Below are positions 22,971 through 35,414 of a stretch of 64,000 bases of DNA, piece after piece. The stretch is from assembly GCA_963920635.1 (NCBI GenBank), contig OY987303.1, positions 21,120,175 through 21,184,174 on the forward strand, written 5' to 3'. Under the pieces are notes generated by a model. That model worked only from the letters and a program-made list of their open reading frames with translations, was not told the DNA's origin and did not search any database. A program made the translations under genes and the position numbers. This stretch comes from Pseudeuparius sepicola. Lineage: Eukaryota; Arthropoda; Insecta; Coleoptera; Anthribidae. Each line of letters starts with the position of its first letter. Positions within the stretch are counted from its first letter, which is position 1.

Positions 22971-25900
22971 ATGGTGTCAGTGAAGATAATCATTCTGTTT
23001 ATATTGGGCTTCAACACTTCGAGCGGTAAGTATTCTCAGTTTATTTTTAAGACAAATTTGAGAGTGATTCTATTTAGTTTGTTTTTTTTTTTTTGCTGCA
23101 AAAAATTATATTTATATTTTGGCGCCAAAAATAGCGATTTTCTGAAGTTGACTTCAAAACAGATTTTTTGTCTCACCTCTCTACTGAAGATTAAATATTT
23201 AGTTTGAAAAATAATCCAACTAAATGGCCAAAACCGATTCGGATGTAAATGCAAAAACAGTCCTCGTAAAAAATCGCTAGGAGAAAAAAGGCAAAAAAGA
23301 TTTGTTTCTACGTTATTATCGCTCTGAATATTGACTGATTGTCCTGCACCCATTGCAATTATTGTTAGTAAAGTACCTACATATTATCTAATATCAAAAC
23401 TACGGTACTGCGAGAAAAAGAATTTATTTTGGCGATGCAGTATTGGCAGTATTGGAAAGTTAAACGACCTTTTTTACATTTTTGTTAATTATTATTGTTT
23501 CTATCGAAACCTTTTCGTAACCTTCACGTCACATTTCCGAAGCTCAAGCATGCAGAAATTCGAAAACCAAGCCAAAAATTTCAATGTCAAACTCACTAAT
23601 GTCTTTTGCAAGCTTGATATAACATTATTATTATTTAGCATCGCGGAACTTTCTATAATGTCTGGCTGTGATTCTACTGCATTCTTTTTTGTCGCATATT
23701 AATTTTATGGCCCCAGCGCCAGTCTATTATCGGTATCGTGGTTTTCTGTTGCAGCTGGAAAATATCTCACTCCTCCTACACAAAAACTTAGGTATAAAAG
23801 CACTACCGCCACTAGAAATACTTATAATGGTTCTTGTCGCAATCTGTCAGAAAAATGATAATAGAAGTTAGTAGAACAGTTTTTAATTAATAAATAGAAA
23901 ACTATCGGAGAAAAAATAGAACAGAAAACGAAAAATATCATTTCGGAAAAAAATACATTCAAATAGTAGAAACAATAATTATTTTGGATAGCTCTCTGAA
24001 AAGGAAATAGACATCCATGGCCAACTCCTCGCGTAATATTAAAAAAACTCAAGTTGAGATTATTATTACAATCAATAACATGTTTATTTTAAGAGAAAGA
24101 AGAAAATATATTGTAAACTGAGGGCAACTGATGCAACCGTGTGCTAAGATAGTTTCAAAAAATTACACAGGCTCTCTTGAGGCCATACAAATTATGGTTT
24201 TGTAAGTAAAATATTGTGCGAAAAGTTGTCAATTTTGTTTCCTTGCGTTTTTTTTGTTGAGCGCAAAATAAGAGAGAAAATTGGTTTAATAAAAAAATAT
24301 ACCTACCTCAAGAGAGCCAAAAACCTGTGTAATTTTCTGAACCTATCTGAGCATGTTGCATGAAGATTGAATTTTTATTTTTGCATAAGAAAATATGGAA
24401 ATTGCCTAATGAAGGCAAACCGCTTTGTAATTTAACCCAAGGCGTAATTGTTAATCATAGTAATAATAAATAAATAAAATAATATACCCCAGAAGCAGGG
24501 AAGGGGGGCAACAGTCTTCATTGTCATTTGCGGCTAGGGCCTTAGTTTCCAGATAGGAGTAGGACAGCATTTGCTCAAGTACTACGCAAAGCCTAGAAAA
24601 CTGTGGTAATCCCAGTGAGTGTAGGATAATAATTATTATTAGTAAATCACCCGGATTAAAGCTATTAAGAAACAATATCGTGAATCGACATTTTGCCCAG
24701 CACTTTTGGCCATCAGCCTGGGCAATTTGTCTATACAGGGTGTCCCATTAGTGTGTGACAAGAGACACATTTTACAAATAGTTTTGATTTCTAGCGATCA
24801 CCTAATAGGTACAGGTGGTAAACTAAAATTACTTTTTTTTTAAAATCGGGAGGTTTTGCAAGCAAGCAAGTTTAAATGAAAAAGCAGGCCTTAGTTTGAT
24901 TCTTGTAAAAAAAAAGGTTTTTCAAAAAGGTATCTTTACAAAAAAAATGTACTGTTGTAATTTTTAGTTCCCGTTATTATAATTGTCGAATTTGCCTACA
25001 TTATGAACATTTACAAAATCAAGTTTTAATAAAATAATAAAAAGAATTACCTAATTTCTAAGCGCCGGCGCCGGTGGAAAGGCCACAATAGGAGCTTTGC
25101 AACAATACTACATTATATGGGTTTATTTTCAGTGTTTTCTCCGGAGCCTCTTATTCAAAAAGTGCAATTCACAGAAATGTTGTTTTCTAAAAAATCAATG
25201 TGTGTACCTAGTTGATATTCCCAGGTATTGTAATTTTTATTTTTATGTAATTTTAGACAAAGAAACTACTTCTGCATGCAAGTATTTTTGGCTCTTTAGA
25301 TTACTTTGTAAAGTCTGTAAATGTTGTTTATTATTGGGAAAATTTATTTGTCAAATTTATCCCGAGGAAGATAATATAATTGTAGAAACGTCGACCAATT
25401 TTAAAAAAGTAGTTTCCATTCTAAGACGACCCCATCACCCATAAAATAATCTTTCTACATTTATAATTTATTTGTGGGACAGGTAATAAAGAAATAATGA
25501 CTTAGATACGCGATTAAATATTTTAATATCCAAAAATGCCACGAACAGGGTTAACAAATCATACAAGTCTTAATATACTTAAAATTCCATCTAAAAAATT
25601 GAAATTTCAACTATGATTCTGTATATGTTAAAACCCAAACTGGTACGATATGGACTAAAAAGCGCATCTTTTCTTTTCACCTGAACACCAATAAGTGGAT
25701 TTAATAAATGCTGCCTTAAATATAGCTAAGAAGCAAAAATAGTGATTCTAACTTTTGTGTCCCTCCAAATACATTTTAAAGAAATCGATAGTCATAAACA
25801 AACGGCAAACTTCTCAGTCGTCACCAATGTCCATTAAGTCGAAAAACAGATGTTCCGTATTGTATTTTACTAGGAAGAGGTATATTACTGGCTTATACGG

Positions 25901-28900
25901 TAATTTGAGACCTAGCAAAACAACAAAAGTCAAACAGAAAGGCCTTTCCTTTTATTTACGAGCTTCGCCAAATGTTACGACAGAACAACACGACTTCAAT
26001 GAAGAAAAAACAAAGAATGATCTTTAATACGCGATCACTTTCTTTTGTAAAAATATATGTTAGGTATTAGGTAAACAACATAATTTCTTCCTCTTTCTTT
26101 TAGGTGTAAGTCAAGATAAGGATGAGGAAGTGGCGTACATTCTGACAAGAAAACTAAACGGTCACATCGAATTGGAGACCTTGGAAGTTATCTCAACTCC
26201 TCCAGCGTATCTGGAAACTAATGATAACGAAAAGGGAAGTGACAAACGCATAGAAGATTCATATCTCGACGATGCAGAAGCTACAACAATAAACGAAACG
26301 GTTTTGGCCGCCCCTGTGGATGTACAAGGAGGTCTTTTGTCGGAACAATTAACAGATGTGGGGGATACTCGGACATCTGGGAACAGCGTCGAAAAAAATG
26401 AAAGTCTAATTGTAGACACTCCGGAAACTTTAGGTAGGTACCAACGTCTTAGTTTGCCCTCAAAAATCGCAACCTTTTTTTACTATATTTTGTGGTCCAT
26501 TTGTCAAAAAATCTAATTTGAAATTCTATTAGTCCAAATATGGTTGCAACAGTGAGGCTTAATAGTAAAGTCATTTCAGAACTTATTCTCTAGTTTAATT
26601 CCCTGGGGATGATTTATGAAACAATCGAAAGGGAAAAATCTCCAAAATCTTATTTTAATGAGGCACACTCTCAGAAATGAACAGAAATTAATTAAAAAGT
26701 ATGTAGGTACCTACTATAAATTATTTGTGCACCAAATGTCAATAAATTGAGATATGAGTGACTGTCTTCAGAATTGGATGTATAAAGGCGCGTGGCTATG
26801 AAAGCGTCATTCATTATTATTATTCGCAGGTTCAAATTTCACGCGATGCATTTTCTTTTTTTTTAATTATCAATAAAAATTCACATTTTTATTGTTTATT
26901 ATTTTATCCTCCCATAATAAACAATAAAAATTTACGAGAATATTTGCGATATCTGTTTGATTTCAGCCATTTAGATTTTTCAGTTTCAGTAGTTGGCCTG
27001 GATTCCCAATTTTCCTCATTCAACGGTTTGGCTGAGTGTATAGCCATAAAATACCAGGATGTTTTTGTTTATTCATTTTTTTGTAGCTCGCAAAATAACC
27101 TAGTCGCGGTGACGCTGTGGTATTCCTACAACCCTGCATACGGAAGTGCCAAAAACATTTTTTTACCTATTATTCCTAAACCAAATGTATACTCTTTGAA
27201 TATTACCCGCTAATAACTTGTTATTTTTACTTAGAGCGGCCTAATGCTTGAAATAGAGAGGCCTCTGTTTTATTTTTAAATTTTTATTCAAAGAATTCTT
27301 TTAAGAAATCCCAGGTTGCACCTCTAGAGCTCTCTTGAGAACACTTACACAAAGTAGCGTTTGTATTTGTTTTTTGTAAGACTGCATAAGTGCAAGTAAC
27401 ATGCCTAACGGTTCTATATTTATTTTTACAGGACGAGAAAACGAGTTGGTCTTCGAGAATTTACTCACGGAAAAACCTTTAGAAGAATTCACAAAAATCG
27501 GTACTGAAATTAGTATCGCACAAGAGGCAACTGACGAAAGGGTACCCAAAATACTAATCGAAAATGAATTCTCGATAAATGATTTTGGAAACGATCTCCA
27601 TAATACTTTGAATTCAGAAGCAGATATCGAAGATTTAAATTCCTTCATAAAGCTAGACCCATATCTTCAGGAAGCCATTGAGAAGACAACACGATCAGAT
27701 TTGGGTGGGGACCCCGAAGATGTTGCTTCAATTTTAAGCGATGAAAGCATTACCGAAGACTACGAAATGACAAAAGACTTCGAGACAGATAACAAACTCA
27801 AGGAAGTCATAGACATTTTATGGAAGGATAAAAGTAGTTCTATAGATGCTACAGAGAGATATACAGATACTGGCAATTATAATGGCAAATTAAATTCTTC
27901 TGACACTAGTACAACTACCACTGAATCGGTCGAAGTTAGTACTTTTGAAAATTTGGAAGAACATGTTGACTTGACACAAAAAATTATTATTGATTTTACG
28001 AATGTGACTGAAGAAATTACTACAGAATTTATTCCAGAAGAGTTTGAAAAAGACAATGAAGACCTATTTGACATTTCGAAAGATTTAGATGAAAATAAAC
28101 CTTCAGGTGACATTACAAAACTTATGAAAAGTGGTAGTGATACAGGAATTTCCACAAAAGAATCCAATGAAAGAACTAAAATGTTTGTGGTGGGCAGGAA
28201 TGACTATGATATTAGTTCAAGTGAAGTAGAAAATATGTACAACAAAATTTTGGAAAGCAATAATTACGAAGATAGCGAAGAGCATATTGAATTTGACCAT
28301 TCTAAGGAATCAATCCTGACAACCGAAAAAATAACTGAAAATCAGTACAATATTCATCCACAATTTATCGTTGGAAGGATTTTGGAAAATGTAGCAAATT
28401 TTTCAATAAGCATCTCAAGGAAAGGTGGTACACAATTTTTTGTACCGAGAAATTCCTATATAAAGCGGATTGGCAATGAAATAAGTATATCTTGGAAGTC
28501 ACAAGAAAATGCTTTAAATAGTTCCTTACTTCTTAAAACACTAGAGACTGAAAAATATTACTATATTAGTGATATAGGATTGGCTTTGCCGAGAGGTAAA
28601 GAATGTTTCATAAATTTTAAATAGTGATACTATAAAAATTTTATTTTCAGGCAAAAGACTGGTAGTCACTAGAAGGTCTGTGTTGATAGAGCCTTTTGGA
28701 GAAAATTTAGAAATTCATTTAAATATGAATGATGGCACAAAAATTTCGTTTTCAAACGTCAATTTTTTGAAAAAGACTTTTCAAGACTTAATGGGATCCG
28801 AAGCAGAAGGTAAAAGAAACCACATTTTTGTAGGCATTATTTCAATAAATTATTATTATACATTTTTAGATATCTGGGAAAATCAGATAAGGCAAGAACG

Positions 28901-29048
28901 TATATGGAGAATAGAAATTTTGACAATAAGCATATCGTTAACTGTAATTTTTGCCTCATTATTTTATTTTGTGATACACAAAATAAAACGAAGGGCACAG
29001 TTACAACAAAAAAGTGAAGTTCAGGTGACCAGGTGTTCAAAATTGTGA
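22971..29048 (+). CDS. Unrecognised type I single-pass membrane protein, five exons
   Basis: I do not recognise the family. Exons: 22971-23025, 26104-26433, 27432-28595, 28651-28809, 28870-29048 (stop TGA). Every donor is GT and every acceptor AG. All four introns are phase 1, each splitting a Gly or Asp codon. The product is about 628 residues. Residues 1-19 (MVSVKIIILFILGFNTSSG) look like a signal peptide encoded almost exactly by exon 1. Residues 19-570 form an acidic, Ser/Thr/Glu-rich ectodomain with sequons such as NET, NVT, NFS and NSS; most of it comes from the 388-codon exon 3. The stretch near residues 440-565 looks beta-rich (FVPRNSYIKRIG, LVVTRRSVLIEPFG). One membrane segment lies at about 586-605 (ILTISISLTVIFASLFYFVI), followed by a basic 23-residue tail (HKIKRR). 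The start context AGGCGATGG is good. A surface receptor-like or mucin-like protein is the structural reading; no function is claimed. Confidence 0.75.
24131..24361. repeat. Inverted-repeat element in intron 1
   Basis: About 231 bp with inverted arms of roughly 50 bp: ATGCAACCGTGTGCTAAGAT on the left and the near complement ending ATGTTGCAT on the right, both holding AAATTACACAGG or its complement. It lies in the 3.1 kb first intron of the membrane-protein gene. Confidence 0.6.
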
Positions 29049-29465
29049 TTACAAAAAACTTAAGTTGTGCCAAAGAAAACTATTAGTTTCGTGACAAAAT
29101 GAGAGTATGATATAAACTGATTTTTATCATGTGTGATGTGGTTTTTCAGGTTTATTGGAAAATATAGATTAATCTATAATATGTATTATATCATTACACG
29201 TAACATTTATCAAATATGCAGTAGGTTTTTCCTTTAATATTAGCTGTATGTTGTATATATAATTTGATTATTAGTTTATAAGTAAAGACTTGTTATAAAA
29301 TAAAATAGGATGCAAATAAAAAATTAATAGATACTTAGGTAAATAAAAAGTAATTAATATTTTAGGTACTTAGGTAAATAAAAAGTATGATACACTTAGA
29401 GGATATTTTAAAATTATAAACAGAGCATGACAATCAAACGCAAATTTAATATTATATTTTATATA
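29049..29465. other. 3' UTR and flank of the membrane-protein gene
   Basis: AT-rich sequence after the stop. TATAAAATAAAATAGG near 29295-29310 contains an AATAAA-like poly(A) signal. The word ACTTAGGTAAATAAAAAGTA occurs twice near 29334 and 29369, a short tandem duplication. Confidence 0.4.
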
Positions 29466-30169
29466 CAGTGTGTCCACAGATGGGCTTAACTAACTATACT
29501 TACTTATTTGTATTTGCAATTTTTCGAAAAAACAAGTCATTTTTGTTAAAAGAGACTGCTTGTCCTTAAAATAAGATTGACATGGAAAAGCTAACATTGC
29601 TTATACTGGGTAAGTTACTTAGGTGTACAAAATTTGAAAGCTTTAGGCCTACTTTATTTATTTTTTATTTTTTTCTTGTTTTCTCCCGTTAAATAATTTT
29701 CTGTAGGTAGTACGACAGATAGTACTCAGAGTAGGAAACTGTGTATGAACAAAAAATTTTTGACAATCCTGAGCCTACTTTGAGTTTAGGTACGTACTCC
29801 AATATTTTCCAAAATACGAAGTAGGCCTAGAATCGTTAAATTTTGTCATCAAGAGCAGTTTTCTATTCTGATGAAGTTTTACTAATACAGTTTTGTCGCA
29901 CTATTCACAGAAAACCATTTGTTTGAAAACAATAGAATAAAATCGAAAAATCAAAGTAGGCTTTCAAATTTTGTACACCTAAGTAACTTACCACAATGAA
30001 GAAATTTTCTTTATAGAGGCAGTTTACTCTTATACTAATTAACGTTTCTTCAATTTTCTGGTCACCCAGTATAAGTATAATATAAACTTTTTCCATGCCA
30101 ATCTTACTTTAAGAAAAAGTAGATATTTTTTATCAAGAATGACTTTTTTCTAAAAATTTAAAATACCTA

Positions 30170-30824
30170 AAACGGGGTTACTTTGGCAGGTTTTCACCTA
30201 TTTTGGATCTCTAACTCACACACCGCTTGAAAAATTAAAATTTTTAAAATTGCACTATGCCTTGTGACTAATTCTAGAATGGCTCAGTTTGTCTACGCGT
30301 GTCAGAAAAAAATTTTTTTTGGGGTGCCAAAGTAGGCAATACTTTGGGGTTACTTTGGCAGCATATTGAAATCACATTTGGGCTAATGTAGGCGCCGGCT
30401 AAAGCCTTCTTTGGCATAAAAAATGATACATTTTGTAACCAGCTTCGAGTTTGATATAAAAATCTTTCTGATTACTGAAGGTATTGAAATTACAAAAACA
30501 TCAATGTTTTTGAAATTAATCGCTCTTTCTCAGGTGTGAAAACTATTGGTGACTTGGCGGGTGGTTATGTTGGCCGTCCAACTTGTTTTGAAATTTGCCA
30601 TGCGAAATTTTGAACCTTTTACTTGCTGCTACCTGAGACATGCCGCCTCTAATGGCATCCAACGCCCTTTCACGGTCAGCTTCATCAAAGTTTCTGTAAC
30701 TACGCGCTCCAAGTTTTTTCTTGAAGTGTCTAGGCATTTTTGTATCACGTGAAAATAATAATAATATGATGTAAATAAGACAAAACTGCCAAAGTAGGTC
30801 TAAGGTGCCAAAGTAACCCTGTTT
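30170..30824 (-). mobile_element. Pogo-like element with psq-type HTH
   Basis: 655 bp. Ends AAACGGGGTTACTTTGGCAG and, mirrored, GTGCCAAAGTAACCCTGTTT, with TA at both sides (30168-30169, 30825-30826). Extra copies of CTACTTTGGCA/TTACTTTGGCA lie inside, which could be sub-terminal transposase sites. It carries the HTH-coding frame on the - strand but no catalytic domain. Confidence 0.65.
30543..30737 (-). pseudogene. psq/CENP-B-type helix-turn-helix, transposase N-terminus
   Basis: From the Met at 30737 the frame reads MPRHFKKKLGARSYRNFDEA, then ERALDAIRGGMSQVAASKRF and KISHGKFQNKL. This is the start of the psq-type DNA-binding domain of pogo/Tigger-like transposases and related host factors. 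It ends after 64 residues without the CENP-B second domain or the DDE region. The upstream 40 codons of the open frame run across the element end and are not part of it. It could be a first exon; within this element it looks like a deletion remnant. Confidence 0.65.
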
Positions 30825-30859
30825 TACGAGTGTGGTTAAGTCCATCCGTGGACACACTG

Positions 30860-32140
30860 TATTTTACTTTCAAACCTTTATCTCAACAAATCAAAGGAAT
30901 TATGTTAAGAGGGAGCTTAAAATATATTAAATATATTAGTTTTTAGATTTTTCAAAAAATCTGAAATTATTATTGGAATTCTTGCCTGAAAATTTACGTG
31001 TAAAGGTAAATCAAATTCTAAACAACTTTTTCAGATAACTTTTTTCGAGAAAATAAGGCCATTTATTTTATTAAATGTCATTTTTGACAGGTATGTCAAA
31101 TTACGTCACGATGTTTAATGGTCTCATTTCGAATCCTTTTGGAAGTAGACATAATCGCCCCAGAGAAGTTTCATCTTAGCAAAAAAATAATCCCTTATGA
31201 TCCCAACTTTTTGGCGGGCACTGTAACTGTATATGCATATAGTAGGTATGTAGTATCACAGACCTATATAGAAGCTATATAGGTCTGTGGTAATATGTAT
31301 GTAGACTGCAATCGAGAATGGCCTAAGTTCGCCTGCACAGTCGTCCATTGAGTTGAGTTCAATCTAGCAAGAAAAAATAAAAATATGGAAAGTGCAGCAA
31401 CGGTGTACGATGGACGCAGTCGGCTCAGGGAAACTTTTACCAAAAACTGCCAATAGGTATCTCAAAGAAGATGCATTGTTTCGTAAAAATGAAGTACAGA
31501 TTTTATTTAAATTTTCAATTTGGTTAAATTACAAATTTATATTTTTTAATATTTAAAGTAAAAAAATTAAAGAAAACAGATTTTTCTGGCAAATATTTCA
31601 TAATTAATTCGTAATGTATACGTTTGATGCTCATCAATCATAGGTATTCAAACCTCGGAAAACTTTATATGGTTTTCCAAGAGCTTTCCGCAATTTTCTT
31701 TTCTCTACTTCACTTTTGTTATTTAAAAATGAATTGACAATAATTATTTTGGCTCCAAAACATAATTATATAATATTTCACATAATCTGTAGTTTATTTA
31801 AAATGTATACAGATACAGGGTTATTTACGGTATATATACTGCACGGAATATTGCGGCTACATGATTTTGTTAAAAAACAAAATTAGGTGTGGGTGTATAT
31901 TAGCCCATTAGAGGTACACTATAAAATTATTTTCAAATTATACAGGGTGTACAAAAACTGGAAACGTATCAAAGTTGCATTTATTAAATGAAACTCGCTG
32001 TATATTATTTTCTGATTCTACGGTAATAAAGAGAAGTTTCATTAAGGTTTACGTCTCGTATACCGTGCGGTTTTCGAAATTATTTATCTTTTGTTGAAAT
32101 GTGGCACCAATAAGGTTAACGTTTAAATTTTCAGCATGTA
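30860..32140. other. Intergenic, AT-rich
   Basis: No gene seen. It contains a hairpin at 31254-31291 (see the repeat entry) and a lone CAGGGTGTACAAAAACTGGA terminus near 31945. Confidence 0.45.
31254..31291. repeat. TATCACAGACCTATA hairpin, copy 1
   Basis: TATCACAGACCTATATA is followed after about 6 bases by its complement ending GGTCTGTGG. Related hairpins occur at 34066-34108 and 40018-40050. Confidence 0.65.
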
Positions 32141-32997
32141 CAGGGTGTCCACGAAATATTTGACCCCCCCACTAACTTTTTTATTTTTTGAGCTAGAAAC
32201 ACGAATAGAAAAGCATTTTGTAGAGAATTTTATTAATTTTTTTTGCGGTTTTATTGCATTTTATATAGGGTGTTTAGAACAAGAGTGGCAAACTAAACTT
32301 ATGTTTTTTTAAATATATATTTTTGCATTTTTGAAATCTGCTCATCAAGGCAATTAAAATGATAAAACTTTGTGGCATTATCTTTTTCCGTTTTTGAAAA
32401 ATTCCGTTTTCAACTTTTATACTAAATTTATTTAACTCGAATTTGTGGATCTCGTGATAAAGATAGATGATCGATGTAATAACAAAAAATATTTGTTTCA
32501 AACAAGAGAGTATAGTGAAACTCCAAAATGTTCAGGAGCCTTTTCAAATTTTACTGATTATATTCTCGAAATAAAAAATTTCAGGAAAATCGTAAAAGCT
32601 CCTAAGTATTTTGGAGTTTCACTATGTTACTCTCTTGTTTAAAACCAATATTTTTTGTTATTTCATCGATCATCTATCTTTATCAAGAGATCCTCAAATT
32701 CGAGTTAAATAAATTTAGTATAAAATTTGAAAACGGAATTTTCCAAAAACGGAAAAAGATAATGCCACAAAGTTTAACATCATTTTAATTGCCTTGATGA
32801 GCAGATTTCAAAAATGCAAAAATATATAGGGTGTTTCATTTAAAAAAACATAAGTTTAGTTTGCCACTCTTTTTCTAAACACCCTATATAAAATGCAATA
32901 AAACCGCAAAAAAATTAATAAAATTCTCTACAAAATGCTTTTTTATTCGTGTTTCTAGCTCAAAAAATAAAAAAGTTAGTGGGGGTCAAATATTTCT
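32141..32997. mobile_element. Near-complete palindrome bearing CAGGGTG ends
   Basis: The arms of about 400 bp (32141-32550 and about 32560-32997) are inverted copies almost to the centre. They start CAGGGTGTCCACGAAATATT at 32141; the right end is lost after AAATATTTC. Nested termini (TAGGGTGTTTAGAACA near 32267, CACCCTATA near 32880) show further shells. The centre repeats CAAACAAGAGAGTATAGTGA in mirrored form. Confidence 0.7.
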
Positions 32998-33169
32998 TAC
33001 GAGCTGTCTTCGCACCAACTTCTGGCGTCTACTAATTGACCTAGTTTTCTAGTTTAAAATGGCACTTGTGAAAATGTAATGAATTATATAGGGTGTTCAA
33101 CAATTAGCACCAAATAATTGTATCCTTTAAAACAATATGACATATTATAGGTAGTTCAATCGTTGACTG

Positions 33170-33430
33170 AAATATTTCAGTCGAACGGTCCAATACAAGT
33201 AGTGTACAATAGCAGCTAAGCAGTAGCCATTATTGTACGATTTTTTCTATAAGTAGGCCTTTACGAGATGTAAACAGTAAACATCAAACGTCAGACGCGG
33301 AGCCATAATCATAATAGCGCCCGTCAAAAGTGACCAAATATTCAAAAATCTGCCAATAAAGGCCCATTTAACTTTTCGTACGCATTGCGAAATTGTTACC
33401 TCTAGCATTACATTACATTCTTTCAGTACA
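33170..33430 (-). repeat. Dispersed repeat shared with 47320-48260
   Basis: The - strand holds GGCCTTTATT, AATATTTGGTCACTTTTGAC and ACGTTTGATGTTTAC, which also occur on the + strand at 47370-47450 and 48115-48200. This makes three copies of one family in the window. No coding content. Confidence 0.6.
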
Positions 33431-33759
33431 AATATCTATAGTGTCATCCCATAAATAACCATTATCCTATAAGAAATGAGTAAGAGTTGTGAAAATGAGA
33501 AATATCAAAGTAAGCCGATTATTATGACATTGTGTACCGAGGTGAAGTTTTTAATTCCTAGCAATGTAATTTTCTATCTAAATTTTTTCGATATTTCATA
33601 AAAATAAGGCATAAGGCTTAGAAATCAACTAGTATCTCGAACTTTTGTTTTGAAAAATACAAACAAACGGGAAAGATACTGTGATTATGTTCCAGAAAGA
33701 TTTATTTATAATTATAAGTCGCAAATTTCAAATTGACTATTATTTTAAATCACTAAGCA

Positions 33760-34010
33760 ACCAGTCCGTGCCATCTAGCGTTCGGAAAATGCGCAGCGAA
33801 ACTGCGAAAGCCAAGGCTACTCCGTTCAAACAGTTCCCTGCGGTCAGGCAGTGACGGTTTAGCCCGGGCGCCGTGCCGTAGTCCTCTTATTCTGTGCCAT
33901 CCTCCATCGACGGCCGTAGCCTCAACATCGGGCACCAGCAACCAGGCATCCAAACTCCAAACATTCTTCGGAACCCGCAAAACTACTAAGTACACACCGT
34001 TTGGAGCTTA
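33760..34010. other. GC-rich unique-looking block
   Basis: About 250 bp of markedly higher GC than the surroundings, with an 80-codon open frame on the - strand (MYLVVLRVPKNVWSLDAW...). I see no family match and no splice or promoter signal that would decide its nature. It may be a conserved non-coding or repeat-derived block. Confidence 0.3.
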
Positions 34011-34065
34011 GACAAGGACAATGTTATACTACCTCAAAAACATCAGGTCATCATAGCTAAGATTG

Positions 34066-34108
34066 TATCACAGACCTATAGCAGATCATATAGCCTATAG
34101 TCTGTGAT
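34066..34108. repeat. TATCACAGACCTATA hairpin, copy 2
   Basis: TATCACAGACCTATA followed by the imperfect complement TATAGTCTGTGAT after about 15 bases. Same family as 31254-31291. Confidence 0.6.
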
Positions 34109-34136
34109 GGAATCGAGCGTGATCAACGAGTCTCAG

Positions 34137-34490
34137 ACTTTATGAAAGCGCAGATTTTGAAGATGACTTCACTCTTGTAAGAAGAAAAAGAAAATCTCGT
34201 ACAATAATCCACATATTATAGGATCTTTGGCCGACACTGGTCTACAAAGCGCCCCGAAAAATCATTTCTGCATGTATAGAATAAGCTGCATGCTAAAACA
34301 ACTTCAGAGCAGTTGCAGGCTTATTTAATGACGACTTTTCCAGACGTTCCCTGCATACAGCTCAAAACTCGTTTCCTGGAATACTAGCGATCAGTGAAGA
34401 AAGCTTTGCAAAGGCGGAGAATCCTTCATTCTGGCCCGCACGATGTTGCATCAAGAAATATATGCCTCTACAGGGGAAAGTTGGGGGAAA
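34137..34490 (+). pseudogene. Non-LTR retrotransposon ORF1-like fragment
   Basis: Three frames joined by shifts give YESADFEDDFTLVRRKRKSR, then LADTGLQSAPKNHF, then LHAKTTSEQLQAYLMTTFPD continuing VPCIQLKTRFPG. A last shifted piece holds AENPSFWPARCCIKKYMP. The order (acidic lead, basic patch, SAPRK-like block, EQLQAYL helix, VPC block, WP block) matches ORF1/gag-like proteins of insect LINEs as I remember them. No zinc knuckle or reverse transcriptase follows. Confidence 0.45.
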
Positions 34491-35228
34491 GTCAATAGAC
34501 TAGCAGAGAACGTATGTCAATGTTTCAACCCCTTCGCGAGTCGCTATTCGTACATCATGCTCTAGGGACTTTAACGTGTTTTATTTAAATATTCAGTGCC
34601 TCTCAAAGATTCGACAGGCACTTTGAAGCCTATAAATTTGCCAAATTTTATATTATGCAGTTATTCTTCACGGCCCCAATGCAAACATGAAGGTGTTTGC
34701 ATTATTGTGGACGAGCATGTGTTGGCAAAACCTCTTGATCTTACCAGATTTTCTAGTATGTTTATCGTTGAATTTTGCGGCATACGCGTTAATAAACTGA
34801 AATAAGTTACTATTGCATGTATGTATAGATCATGTTTAACCGACTTTGATTATTATTTATAGAATATCTAGAGCCACGTTCGCACCACCTTACCAAGTCA
34901 AATAACGATAAAATTCTGTTTAGTGAAGACTTCAGTCTTCAATGTAAATTTTTTAGTTCCTTCAACGTTTTTGAACGACTTCACGACTTGACTTGTCTGG
35001 CGGAAGCATGTTTGGTCTGGAGTTGTGTGTCTCGGAGCCCACAAGTGAAACGCTGCAATCTTGTACTTGTCTTGACAATGTTATGATATGACTAACTTCT
35101 CCCTCGAACGCTTACGGATTGAAGTCGTCGATCCCCACAGCGCCCAAATTGTTAAATTTGTGGACGCAGATGCTTACCCCAGTGAGCCTATTTCTCGGAG
35201 AAATTCTGTTTTGCAAACAATTTTCATG

Positions 35229-35414
35229 TTAAGACTCAATGTACAGCGACATTTTGACCCATAAAATGGTTTTTTTTAATAATAATTTTATACTTTTGGT
35301 CAATACAAATTTTAAAGTTTAAAATTAAGCGTGTTGCTCGCTACAGATCGAAAAAAGCCATTTTATGGGTCAAAATGTTGAATAACCACGCACGTGCTGT
35401 ACATTGAGTCTTAA
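35229..35414. repeat. Small inverted-repeat element
   Basis: About 186 bp. TTAAGACTCAATGTACAG at the left end is mirrored at the right end, and CATTTTGACCCATAAAATGG is mirrored inside. It is a non-coding MITE-like unit. Confidence 0.6.

Larger units (their letters stand above)
29466..30859. mobile_element. CAGTGTG element hosting a pogo-like element
   Basis: 1394 bp with ends CAGTGTGTCCACAGATGGGC (29466) and its near complement ending 30859, with TA outside both. Internally 29550-29640 mirrors 29950-30110 (for example TTGTACACCTAAGTAACTTA), a second palindrome. The pogo-like element 30170-30824 sits in its right half. Confidence 0.65.
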
